A stretch of 18,222 nucleotides of DNA from Algoriphagus sp. (GCA_023255285.1 JALRIY010000020.1:1-18222), one strand, 5' to 3'; shown: positions 7,885 through 16,281, counted from the first letter of the stretch. Translations and numbers: made by a program. The notes: generated from the sequence alone by a model not told the origin.

Positions 7885-8645
7885 GGATTTAGTTTCTTCT
7901 TGATCACTGTGGCTGAAGCTTGCGCGGTAGGAAGTACCACTACATCGGCAAGCACCACATGAGGCGGCCTAGTAAGTGCAAACTCTACAATATCGGCAAT
8001 ATCTTGAGCCACTAAGGGCTGGTAACCTTGGTAAATTGTAGAGGCGCGCTGGGAATCCCCTTTGAAGCGAACCAGTGAAAATTCTGTTTCCACCAAGCCT
8101 GGATGTATTCCCATAACTTTGATTCCAAAGGGATTCAAATCGATGCGCATGCCATTCGTCAACGCATCAACTGCATGCTTGGAAGCACAATACACATTCC
8201 CATTTGGATAAATTTCCTTACCGGCGATGGAACCGATATTGATAATATGGCCGGAGTTTCGCTCCGTCATGCCTGAAATAATGGCCTTAGAAACGTAAAG
8301 CAACCCTTTTACATTGATGTCAATCATCGCATCCCAGTCGTCTACATTTCCCGTCTGTATAGGATCCAAGCCATGAGCGTTACCTGCATTATTGATTAGC
8401 ACATCAATGGATGCCCATTCTGATGGAAGATTAGCCAAATACCGCTCTACTTCTTCGCGAGCGCACACATCAAAAACAAGGGGCAAAAAGCGTATTCCTT
8501 CAGGAAGTTCCTGGCGTAACTCCTCCAATCGTGCGGCTCTTCGTCCAGTTGCAATAAGGTCATACCCCAATTTGGCCAAAGTAAGGGCACAAGCCCAACC
8601 GATTCCGGAGGTCGCTCCAGTAACCAATGCAATTTTATTTTTCAT
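7881..8645 (-). CDS. Short-chain dehydrogenase/reductase, YdfG-like
   Basis: This 254-residue cytoplasmic oxidoreductase has the classical SDR layout: cofactor glycine motif TGATSGIG at 9-16, TGRRAARLEEL after strand 2 (the double arginine favours NADP), NNAG at 85-88, Asn111, Ser139 and the catalytic pair Tyr152 and Lys156 in YCASK. The whole chain, including SEWxxIDVLINNAG, GHIINIGS and GLVETEFSLVRFKGD, resembles E. coli YdfG, which oxidises 3-hydroxy acids such as serine and allo-threonine and reduces malonic semialdehyde. Substrate assignment here is by resemblance only. It is the first gene of a run with the M15 lipoprotein (4-bp overlap) and the ThuA protein. Confidence 0.9.
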   Translation of the reverse strand: MKNKIALVTGATSGIGWACALTLAKLGYDLIATGRRAARLEELRQELPEGIRFLPLVFDVCAREEVERYLANLPSEWASIDVLINNAGNAHGLDPIQTGNVDDWDAMIDINVKGLLYVSKAIISGMTERNSGHIINIGSIAGKEIYPNGNVYCASKHAVDALTNGMRIDLNPFGIKVMGIHPGLVETEFSLVRFKGDSQRASTIYQGYQPLVAQDIADIVEFALTRPPHVVLADVVVLPTAQASATVIKKKLNP

Positions 8646-8727
8646 GTGTACAAGATACTAGGAATAGGAAAATTTGTTGGCTTCTGCTACTGAAAAAATC
8701 AAGGGGATTATCGGCGATATTGCTAAC

Positions 8728-8851
8728 GGTCCACAGTCCACTGACGACAGCCGAGTCTTGGTGCGACTGGAATTAGAATTCATACTTCATACTTGGTACC
8801 TAGTACTTGGTACAAATTACTATGATCTATCGACCGTCAACTGTTGTCTAA
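8728..8851. repeat. Degenerate tandem arrays of 7-bp units
   Basis: The 223-bp gap between the ends of ccmB and the SDR gene holds no gene but shows 7-bp periodicity. At 8728-8755: GGTCCAC, AGTCCAC, TGACGAC, AGCCGAG. At 8782-8816: ATACTTC, ATACTTG, GTACCTA, GTACTTG, GTACAAA. The same phase continues as GATCTAT, CGACCGT, CAACTGT and TGTCTAA to 8851. The two blocks differ in phase by 5 bases. Just beyond, CTGTTG and CAACAG (or TTGTCT and AGACAA) could form a weak stem. Origin and role are unknown. Confidence 0.55.
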
Positions 8852-8868
8852 ATTTTATCAACAGACAA

Positions 8869-9534
8869 TCAACTTCTCCACAAATAAGGAAAAAGTAAAT
8901 AGGAAGTAGCAGCAACCAAAGCATTGATAGCAAAAAGACTGAGTAATTTGTCTGCACTAACACTCCAATCCAAGCCATCCAGTGAATTTTTGGAGATCCG
9001 TATTGCCATCAACAAAATGGGGATGATCACGGGAAAGCTTAATATTGCCATCAGCGTAGCATTGTTGCCTGCCTTAGAAGCAATGCCCGAAACCATGGTG
9101 AGGCTGGCTGAAAAACCCATTGCACCCAACACCAGGTTGAGTAAAAACAATCCCTGGTCCTGAACAGGATTTCCTAAAATAATCGAAAACACCCCATAGC
9201 CCAGTAGCGCTAAAATCAAGGTTAATCCGGTATTGTAAAGAATTTTTGAAAGAATAATGGACTCTGGCGAGGCGATCATGTAATAATACAACTGCCGTCC
9301 TTGCTGCTCTTGCACAAAGCTTTTTGCCACTGCATTGACAGCGGAGAACAATAAAATAATCCAAAAAAGGGCATTCCAGGTAGGAATGGAAAGAGTTCCC
9401 ATCTTTGCCCCTACACTAAGGTAGGTAATGAATACAGCCGATACTACGTAAAGGAGTATGCCATTGAGGGCATATTTTTGCCTCCATTCCAGGGTAATCT
9501 CTTTACAAATTAGGACCGAAATTTCTTTCCACAT
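8869..9534 (-). CDS. ccmB: Heme exporter/ABC transporter membrane subunit CcmB
   Basis: This is a membrane subunit of the CcmAB(CD) ABC complex of system I cytochrome c maturation, which drives heme release and transfer to CcmE at the periplasmic face. The 221-residue protein starts with MWKEISVLICKEITLEWRQK, the typical cytoplasmic lead of CcmB, followed by six hydrophobic segments. The family segment SFVQEQQGRQLYYYMIASP (about 76-94) is intact. The ATG at 9534 is chosen over an upstream in-frame ATG at 9564 because family members begin with the short KEI lead and because a promoter-like TACCTTTG lies four bases before it. No ccmA, ccmC or ccmE is adjacent on either side. Confidence 0.9.
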   Translation of the reverse strand: MWKEISVLICKEITLEWRQKYALNGILLYVVSAVFITYLSVGAKMGTLSIPTWNALFWIILLFSAVNAVAKSFVQEQQGRQLYYYMIASPESIILSKILYNTGLTLILALLGYGVFSIILGNPVQDQGLFLLNLVLGAMGFSASLTMVSGIASKAGNNATLMAILSFPVIIPILLMAIRISKNSLDGLDWSVSADKLLSLFAINALVAATSYLLFPYLWRS

Positions 9535-9538
9535 GCTA

Positions 9539-9546
9539 CAAAGGTA
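9539..9546 (-). promoter_or_regulatory. Candidate -7 promoter element for ccmB
   Basis: TACCTTTG on the minus strand is an exact match to the Bacteroidota -7 consensus TAnnTTTG. It ends four bases before the ccmB ATG, which would place transcription start at or next to the start codon. A TTTG lies 15 bases upstream, closer than the usual 19-21, so the -33 element is weak. Confidence 0.55.
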
Positions 9547-9663
9547 GAAAATTCCCATTTCCAAAGTCTATTCCAAAGAAAAGGTAAGATTAGGAGCCTA
9601 CCAAAACGTCAACCGGCCATGGGTAATCTTCACTAGAAGTAAAGAGTCACAACTCAAAAAGAC

Positions 9664-9671
9664 TACCTTTG
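9664..9671 (+). promoter_or_regulatory. Candidate -7 promoter element for the DEAD-box helicase
   Basis: TACCTTTG is an exact match to TAnnTTTG and ends four bases before the helicase ATG, the same word and the same spacing as at ccmB on the other strand of this 141-bp divergent gap. No TTTG is seen at the usual -33 distance. It implies a leaderless or nearly leaderless mRNA. Confidence 0.55.
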
Positions 9672-9675
9672 CCGT

Positions 9676-10986
9676 ATGTTCCTACGCGTCAAAAACGAAG
9701 CTGAGATCCTATCCAAACTAGGCATCGAACAGCTAAATCCCATGCAACTTGCTGCCAAAGAAGCCCTGGCACTCCATGAAAATGTGGTGATTTTATCTCC
9801 AACAGGAACTGGAAAAACGCTTGCTTTTTTATTGCCACTACTTTTGAAACTTGACCCTACATGCGAAGAAGTTCAATTATTAATTTTGGTTCCTTCGCGG
9901 GAGCTAGCTATACAAATCGAACAAGTCGTGCGTCAGATGGGCACGGGGCTGAAAGTAAATGCCGTCTACGGGGGACGTGCAGGTTCTAAGGATAGACTCG
10001 AAATCAAACACCGTCCTGCAGTACTCGTCGGCACTCCAGGAAGGGTGGCAGATCACCTGCGGAGAGCCGCGTTTGATACAGCATTTATTCAAACTTTGGT
10101 TTTAGATGAATTTGATAAATCGCTAGAGATTGGTTTTGAAACAGAAATGAGGGAGATCATGCAGCTGCTGCCTGAAGTTAGTCGGAAAATCCTAACCTCC
10201 GCTACCCAAGGGGTCTCCATCCCTAATTTTGTTGGGTTAACATCTCCAAAAGTTCTTGACTTTCTAGCCGACAAGCTCAGCCAACTTGAAGTAAAAAAGG
10301 TCCTGTCTCCAACCAAAGATAAACTGGAAACTCTGGGTCAACTTCTTGCACATTTGAGTTCAAAAAATGGAATTGTATTTTGCAATTTTAAGGATTCCAT
10401 CGACCGGGTATCGGATTACCTGAATGAACAAGGTATTTCTCATGGGGTATTTTCTGGAGGGATGGAACAGGTGGATCGCGAGCGTACCCTCATTAAATTC
10501 CGAAATGGCACCCATCCCTTGCTCTTAGCTACCGATCTTGCTGCAAGAGGAATCGATGTTCCCGAATTAGATTTTATCATTCACTACCATTTACCACTGC
10601 GTGCAGCCGAGTTTATCCACCGCAATGGGCGTACTGCTCGTATGAATAGCCAAGGAACTGCTTACATTTTGCAGTACGAAAAGGAATCCCTCCCTGATTT
10701 TGTAGGGAATCCCAAATCAGAAAAGTTACAGCCAATACCCCTTCCAACACCATCTTCATGGTGTACCCTTTTTATCTCAGGAGGTAGAAAGGATAAAATT
10801 TCCAAAGGAGATATTGCTGGATTATTTTTTAAACAGGGGGGATTACGACCTGAAGAGCTTGGAATCATTGAACTCAAGACGGATTGTGCTTTTGTGGGGG
10901 TGAAAGCTGCTGCTGTGGAGCAACTCCTTTCCAAAGTGAACAACCAGAAGTTGAAAGACAAGAAAGTCCGAATCAGCCAGATCTAG
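9676..10986 (+). CDS. DbpA-like DEAD-box ATP-dependent RNA helicase
   Basis: This 436-residue RNA helicase probably acts in ribosomal RNA maturation. Core motifs in order: Q motif around LNPMQLAA (20-27), motif I SPTGTGKT (41-48), Ia PSRELAIQ, GTPGR, motif II DEFD at 144-147 (an unusual replacement of DEAD), motif III SAT at 175-177, IVFCNF, motif V ATDLAARGIDVPELD, and motif VI HRNGRTAR at 315-322, where the common HRxGRTGR has Ala for Gly. The last 75 residues or so (WCTLFISGGRKDKISKGDI onward) match the DbpA C-terminal RNA-binding RRM, which in E. coli DbpA recognises 23S rRNA hairpin 92. The symbol dbpA is withheld because orthology is not proven. The short N-terminus fits leaderless initiation. 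Confidence 0.92.
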   Translation: MFLRVKNEAEILSKLGIEQLNPMQLAAKEALALHENVVILSPTGTGKTLAFLLPLLLKLDPTCEEVQLLILVPSRELAIQIEQVVRQMGTGLKVNAVYGGRAGSKDRLEIKHRPAVLVGTPGRVADHLRRAAFDTAFIQTLVLDEFDKSLEIGFETEMREIMQLLPEVSRKILTSATQGVSIPNFVGLTSPKVLDFLADKLSQLEVKKVLSPTKDKLETLGQLLAHLSSKNGIVFCNFKDSIDRVSDYLNEQGISHGVFSGGMEQVDRERTLIKFRNGTHPLLLATDLAARGIDVPELDFIIHYHLPLRAAEFIHRNGRTARMNSQGTAYILQYEKESLPDFVGNPKSEKLQPIPLPTPSSWCTLFISGGRKDKISKGDIAGLFFKQGGLRPEELGIIELKTDCAFVGVKAAAVEQLLSKVNNQKLKDKKVRISQI

Positions 10987-11064
10987 ATAATTTTCAGAAA
11001 ATCACATTGGCTAATTGGATTTGTTTTTTTTCTATCGAATTTGTGGTAATTCAAACTCTCCCGT

Positions 11065-13200
11065 ATGGACTCCAAATTGACCCAAATGGTTTTCAAAAAA
11101 TCTCTCTTTATCGTCTCACTCCTTTTCACCTTATCCTGTAGCCATAAGGCCAAGGAAATTGACTATACAAATTGGTCTCACTATGGTGGGCCTGAAGATG
11201 GTTCGAGGTATTCGGCATTGACGCAAATCAACAAAGAAAATGTATCCCAACTCCAGGTAGCCTGGACGTACCACACTGGTGATGCCACGGAGCGAAGTCA
11301 GATTCAATGCCAACCCATCCTCGTGGGCGACCTGCTTTACGGAACTACCCCCAAACTGCATGTTTTTGCACTTAATGCGGCCACAGGAGAAGAGATTTGG
11401 CGTTTTGATCCGTTTACAGTGTTGGGAGGTGAAAACTCTTGGGCAGGCACCAACCGTGGGGTAAGCTATTGGGGTGAGGAAGACGAAAAGCAGATTTTAT
11501 TTACGGCAGGCAACTGGTTGATGGCATTAAATGCCAGTACAGGGGAGCCAATCTTGACTTTCGGGGATCAAGGAAAAGTTGACCTCCGAAAAGAGCTAGA
11601 TACCGATTTGGAAGATTTTCTGATCGTATCCAATTCTCCTGGAGTTGTTTTTGAAGACAAGTTGATTCTAGGAATGCGTCTGTCAGAAGGACTAGATGCA
11701 GCTCCTGGACATATCCGAGCTTACAATGTAAGAACCGGGAAGCGTGAATGGATTTTCCATACCATTCCACAAGCCGATGAGGATGGCTATAAAACCTGGG
11801 ATCCGAAATACATCAAGAACATCGGCGGGGCCAACAACTGGGCAGGAATGACCGTGGATTATGCTAGAGGAATCGTTTTTGTTCCTACGGGATCGGCCAC
11901 CTATGATTTTTGGGGAGGCTACCGAAACGGTGACAATCTGTATTCCAACTCACTCTTGGCGCTTGATGCTAGGACAGGCAAGCGGATATGGCATTTTCAG
12001 GCGGTTCACCACGATATTTGGGATAGAGACTTTCCAGCCAATCCCAACCTAATCCGAATCCAAAAAGACGGCGAATGGATTGATGCCGTGGCACAAATTT
12101 CCAAACAAGGATATACTTACGTTTTTGATCGAGACACAGGAAAGCCTATCTGGCCAATTGTTGAAACTCCCGTCACCCAATCCCAAATGCCAGGAGAGGT
12201 AAGTTCGAAAACCCAACCTATTCCTACCTTGCCTGAGCCGTTTATGAGCCAGGTCTATGCCGAAGAAAGCATCTTAAATCTAAGCCCAGAATGGGAAAAA
12301 GACATCCGAAGTCAACTTTCAAATACCATTTTTGGAGATACCTGGGCACCTCCACATCCAGAAAAGTCGCTCGTACTTTTCCCTGGAATGGATGGAGGGG
12401 GTGAATGGGGAGGTGCTTCCTTTGACCCCGAGTCTCAAACTCTCTATGTCAATGCCAACCAAGTTCCTTGGCTTATTGAAATGACTCCCAATGCGAACTT
12501 TGGCCAAGTAGGGCAATCCATTTATACCAATTACTGTAGCAATTGTCATGGCATCGACAGGAAGGGGAATCTCCCTTCCATTCCCAGTTTGCTCGATTTA
12601 AAAGAAACTTATTCTACTGAATCGCTCAGTCAGTTGCTGGAAAAAGGACGAGGCGCAATGCCTTCATTTTCCCATATTTCAGCAGAGGAACGAGGGATTT
12701 TAGTGGATTATTTGCTAGGCAAGGCAGATGATACAAACAAAAAAGAATTGGAAGCGGAAAGCTCCAAACTCTACCCTCGCTACTACATGAAGGGATACAA
12801 ACGACTCACCACCAAAGAGGGGATTTATGGTTCCAACCCTCCCTGGGGCCTGTTGACTGCCATCGATATGAATACAGGATTGAAAAAATGGCAAATTCCG
12901 CTAGGTTCTATAGATTCACTAAAAACAATGGGGATCGAAAATACGGGCATCGAAAATTACGGGGGACCTGTGGTCACAGCTGGTGGACTCCTCTTTATTG
13001 CAGCCACTAAGGATGAGAAAATTAGGGCATTTGATAAGGAAACAGGCAAACTACTTTGGGAAGCAAAACTTCCAGCAGCAGGTCATGCTACACCAGCAAT
13101 GTATGAAAGAAATGGAAAACAATTCCTTGTTATTGCCTGTGGAGGCGGAAAAGGCACTAAAAGCGGAGATGCCTACGTAGCTTTTACCCTACCGGATTAA
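11065..13200 (+). CDS. PQQ-type quinoprotein dehydrogenase lipoprotein with an internal cytochrome c domain
   Basis: This is an exported, probably lipid-anchored, periplasmic alcohol/sugar dehydrogenase. The N-terminus has an h-region and lipobox ending in Cys25 (LFTLSC). An eight-bladed PQQ propeller follows: WSHYGGPEDGSRYSALTQIN, GTTPKLHVFALNAATGEEIW, NWAGMTVDYARGIVFVPTGS, and AVHHDIWDRDFPANPNL, a motif characteristic of membrane glucose-dehydrogenase-like quinoproteins. A class I cytochrome c sits inside the propeller: CSNCH at 491-495 with a likely Met532 axial ligand in GAMPSF. The propeller then resumes (NPPWGLLTAIDMNTGLKKW) to the end. The substrate is unknown. PQQ synthesis genes are absent from the window. 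ATG at 11086 is an alternative start seven codons in. Confidence 0.9.
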   Translation: MDSKLTQMVFKKSLFIVSLLFTLSCSHKAKEIDYTNWSHYGGPEDGSRYSALTQINKENVSQLQVAWTYHTGDATERSQIQCQPILVGDLLYGTTPKLHVFALNAATGEEIWRFDPFTVLGGENSWAGTNRGVSYWGEEDEKQILFTAGNWLMALNASTGEPILTFGDQGKVDLRKELDTDLEDFLIVSNSPGVVFEDKLILGMRLSEGLDAAPGHIRAYNVRTGKREWIFHTIPQADEDGYKTWDPKYIKNIGGANNWAGMTVDYARGIVFVPTGSATYDFWGGYRNGDNLYSNSLLALDARTGKRIWHFQAVHHDIWDRDFPANPNLIRIQKDGEWIDAVAQISKQGYTYVFDRDTGKPIWPIVETPVTQSQMPGEVSSKTQPIPTLPEPFMSQVYAEESILNLSPEWEKDIRSQLSNTIFGDTWAPPHPEKSLVLFPGMDGGGEWGGASFDPESQTLYVNANQVPWLIEMTPNANFGQVGQSIYTNYCSNCHGIDRKGNLPSIPSLLDLKETYSTESLSQLLEKGRGAMPSFSHISAEERGILVDYLLGKADDTNKKELEAESSKLYPRYYMKGYKRLTTKEGIYGSNPPWGLLTAIDMNTGLKKWQIPLGSIDSLKTMGIENTGIENYGGPVVTAGGLLFIAATKDEKIRAFDKETGKLLWEAKLPAAGHATPAMYERNGKQFLVIACGGGKGTKSGDAYVAFTLPD

Positions 13201-13248
13201 GCTGTGGGCCTTCGATTAAAATCACTTCCACTGCTTGGAATATTAAAT

Positions 13249-13284
13249 GAATCCCTCGACAAAAACCGAGGGATTCCTTTTTTT
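13249..13284 (+). terminator. Rho-independent terminator after the PQQ dehydrogenase gene
   Basis: A perfect 10-bp stem, GAATCCCTCG (13249-13258) with CGAGGGATTC (13267-13276), encloses an 8-base loop and is followed by C and seven T residues (13278-13284). It begins 48 bp after the stop codon. The T-run is only on the plus-strand side, so it serves the plus-strand transcript; the convergent S9 gene has no matching run. Confidence 0.9.
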
Positions 13285-13334
13285 AGGGGGGTAACTTGAT
13301 GAAAAGCCTCGTATGGAATCTAGATTCAAATGCA

Positions 13335-16259
13335 TCAAAACGCTCTTTCGTCCAAGTGATCCCCAAGTTTTAAGCGAGGCACCCCTTTTTCCATCCAAAC
13401 TGGCGCAGCCATCCCTTTGAGGTGGTGATTGAAAAATTCTAACATCCGAACCGCATAGTCTTTTCGGTTTTCCAATTTGCCGAGCCCGTGATTCTCCCCA
13501 AGGTACTGCACGAGGATTACCGGCTTTTTCAATCTTCGCAAGGCATTGTAATACTCAATTCCTTGAGTGAAATCTACGGCTCCATCCTTGTCATTGTGCA
13601 ACATCAATAGTGGTGTTTGGACATTTTTGACGTGATAAATAGGGCTATTTCGTTCATAGGCATCCCAATTCTCCCAAGGGCCTCCTAAGAATCTGCCTTG
13701 AGAAGCTTCAAAGATGGACATATTTCCTCCTCCCGAATTCCAATAAATAAGGTCGTACATAGAAATCATGTTGGTCAGCGGAGCTCCTGCTGCTGCGGCT
13801 TTAAATCGGTTGGTCTGGGTGATCAAGAAAGAAGTTTGATACCCTCCCCAGCTATGACCGTGCAAACCCATTTTATTGGCATCAACGACCCCGGTTTTTA
13901 CGGCAGCATCTACTGCGGGAAGCACAGCCCATAGAGCCGACATTCCTGGATCATCCATCTTGTAAACAATATCCGGCATCAGCACTGCAAAGCCGTTACT
14001 GGTATAAACACCCGGATTCCAACCTGTTCCACTGTAGGATGGGTTGGACCAGTTGTGCAGGTTTTGGGAAAGCTTTTCGTAGTAATAAATCACAGTAGGA
14101 TAACTTTCCCCTTTCTGATAGCCAGCAGGAAGATACAAGGCTGCTTGCAGGGAATCTCCTTTGGTGGTCACGTAGTCAATTAATTTCACGCCAGCTGACC
14201 AGATAAAATTGTTTGCATCCGGGGCATTTTCAGTGACCTGCTTGGCATTGCTCAAAGTGGCATCCGAAAGGTACACTTGGGTGGGCTGATTAAACTTCTC
14301 TTTGGTGAAGGTAAATACTTGAGCCTTCTTGGCTTTGGCCAACCCTTGGATATTCGCATCTTCCCACAGTAGTACCTTCAGCCCTGAGGCAAGGCCACTT
14401 TTAGTGGGGGAAAGCGTTCCAATTCCACTTTTCTTGGTTCGCTCCCCATAGAGGCGAAGGTAAATTGGCTTAGACAGGTCTATTCCCTTTTCATCAGCAT
14501 CCAGATTGATACGGTATTGGTACCGAATACCATGGATTTTACCATTTTGAGTAAGGTTGATGGGCACTTCTTTGGAGGACATAGGGATTTGCCAAATATC
14601 CCATCCATCCCGAATGAGTACATATTGGCTATCGCTACTCCAGCCAAGTGGATTGTAAAGTGGTTTGATCACATTGTGATCATCTTCCACATCAATTACT
14701 GAGATTGGGAGCTTTCCAGTTAGGTTGGTATGGGTTTGAGATGGGATGTCATAACTATAAAAATTACCATCCTTTCCATAGAGTAACTTTTTTCCATCTG
14801 TCGATGGGCGAGGCATGGAAGCAAAAGAGGGCAAATAAAAGTTTTCAAAAAGAAGTGATTTTTCACCAGTGGTTAAGTTCACTAAATAAAAATCCTGGTA
14901 ATTCTGCCCGTTCAAATTGATATCCAACTCGTATTTCTGTCGATCTGAACCTAGGGCAGTGTGTTGATGGGGAAGAATGGTCAAGTCACGCATGCTGCTA
15001 TCTTGCAAGGAAAGGTGCTTTTTCGAAGCAACCGTATACATGGCCCAAAAACTTGCATTTTTATCCATGGATTCCATCACCTGCTGCCGAGACTGAAGGC
15101 GGTCATCGTTCCAATGCCAAATGGTCATTTCAGGCTTCTTGGCATCCGAAGCTTTCTTTTCAGGAGCGGTTCTTGCATTGAGTTTGGCAATTGCTTTTTG
15201 AAGATCAGAAACCGACTTGATCGTGGAATCTGATTTGATTTTTTCAAGAGATGCTACTTCGGCCTGCTGAAGTGAATCTTTATTGAGCTCCTGATTTACC
15301 TTGCCTTTCTCTGCTGCTACCAGAGGATGGATGCCGTAGAAGATTCGCGTCAGGTCATCGGACCACATCGGACGTCTGTTAGGGCTAATGGTATAATTTG
15401 AATCAAACCCTAAGCTATCTATTGCAGGATCGTAAAGGGTTACCTGTGGATTAGAGAGGTTTTTTACCCCAATAACTGCTCCTTTTTCTTGTTTGTATTT
15501 CTTGTCTTTTTTGAATTTGAGTGCAGCAAATCCGTCCCCCTTATCCGTCCAGTTGAGACTTTGGTAGCCTGCCTCATCCGAGTCCAGCACTTGGATAGCG
15601 TTCGTAGCAAGCTGCAAAAGGTAAAGGCCATTGCCCTGGGAGTTGGCAGCATCAACCGTGTAAGCGAGGTAACTGCCTTTTTTGTTTACTGAATGCTCTC
15701 GGACGTTACCCAGATTCTGTGACTTGCCTGTGGCGAGGTGGTAAATCAGAAGATCTGATCCTTTGGATTCTCCATTTCCTTCCTTGGGCAGGGCAATGAT
15801 TAAGTGGCTGGCAGCTTCTCCATTGAAGTAAAATCCACCGACTCCCTCAAATGATTTTTTGTCTGTAGTCCCTAGCTTGATCAGGTGAATTTTTTCTTTA
15901 AGGGGCTTGCCTTTGGCTTTTTCGTTGGCCTGCTTTTCCGTGAATTTGGGGTATTCCTTGTAGGCAATCCACTGGCTGTTGTTGCTAAATTCAAAGCTAG
16001 CAAAGGTTGCGGCACCCAGTGGAAAGGCTTTTTTACTTGCAGGATCGGCTACTTTTTGGAGAATCAATTCTCCGTCAGTTTCGATACCTGTTAGCACATA
16101 GGCCATCCATTGCCCATCGGGAGATAGTTTGAAGCCGCTGTTAGGCATGGATTTCCAGGTAGCCACATCCTTCCAGGAGATGGGACGAGGTTCTTGGGTT
16201 TGTGCTTGGCTAAGTGTGGCGCAAGCCAATGCCAAAAAGAGGAGCAGGTGTTTTTTCAT
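13335..16259 (-). CDS. Secreted S9 family (prolyl oligopeptidase-like) serine peptidase
   Basis: This is a large exported peptidase of 974 residues. A Sec signal peptide (MKKHLLLFLALACATLSQAQ) is followed by a long region with WD/beta-propeller-like repeats (for example GFKLSPDGQWMAYVL and MPRPSTDGKKLLYGKDG) and a C-terminal alpha/beta-hydrolase domain. The catalytic triad is clear: Ser803 in GHSWGG, Asp892 in HNDKDGAVDF and His924 in GENHG. Such enzymes cleave oligopeptides in the periplasm or outside the cell. The propeller region is interrupted by a Lys-rich stretch (about 325-380) that is longer than in usual family members. It converges on the PQQ gene and stands alone as a transcription unit. 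Confidence 0.93.
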   Translation of the reverse strand: MKKHLLLFLALACATLSQAQTQEPRPISWKDVATWKSMPNSGFKLSPDGQWMAYVLTGIETDGELILQKVADPASKKAFPLGAATFASFEFSNNSQWIAYKEYPKFTEKQANEKAKGKPLKEKIHLIKLGTTDKKSFEGVGGFYFNGEAASHLIIALPKEGNGESKGSDLLIYHLATGKSQNLGNVREHSVNKKGSYLAYTVDAANSQGNGLYLLQLATNAIQVLDSDEAGYQSLNWTDKGDGFAALKFKKDKKYKQEKGAVIGVKNLSNPQVTLYDPAIDSLGFDSNYTISPNRRPMWSDDLTRIFYGIHPLVAAEKGKVNQELNKDSLQQAEVASLEKIKSDSTIKSVSDLQKAIAKLNARTAPEKKASDAKKPEMTIWHWNDDRLQSRQQVMESMDKNASFWAMYTVASKKHLSLQDSSMRDLTILPHQHTALGSDRQKYELDINLNGQNYQDFYLVNLTTGEKSLLFENFYLPSFASMPRPSTDGKKLLYGKDGNFYSYDIPSQTHTNLTGKLPISVIDVEDDHNVIKPLYNPLGWSSDSQYVLIRDGWDIWQIPMSSKEVPINLTQNGKIHGIRYQYRINLDADEKGIDLSKPIYLRLYGERTKKSGIGTLSPTKSGLASGLKVLLWEDANIQGLAKAKKAQVFTFTKEKFNQPTQVYLSDATLSNAKQVTENAPDANNFIWSAGVKLIDYVTTKGDSLQAALYLPAGYQKGESYPTVIYYYEKLSQNLHNWSNPSYSGTGWNPGVYTSNGFAVLMPDIVYKMDDPGMSALWAVLPAVDAAVKTGVVDANKMGLHGHSWGGYQTSFLITQTNRFKAAAAGAPLTNMISMYDLIYWNSGGGNMSIFEASQGRFLGGPWENWDAYERNSPIYHVKNVQTPLLMLHNDKDGAVDFTQGIEYYNALRRLKKPVILVQYLGENHGLGKLENRKDYAVRMLEFFNHHLKGMAAPVWMEKGVPRLKLGDHLDERAF

Positions 16260-16281
16260 AGAGTTTAGTGCTAACCGATAG

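Noticed and set aside
8728..8851. CRISPR array
   Set aside because: The units are only 7 bp and degenerate, with no spacers of constant length and no cas genes.
8674..8898. A 74-codon plus-strand frame across the heptamer island
   Set aside because: It is an artefact of the repeat; no domain, no plausible start context, and it overlaps the end of ccmB.
9074..9364. A 96-codon minus-strand frame inside ccmB
   Set aside because: It lies inside the CcmB coding region in another frame and has no recognisable features.
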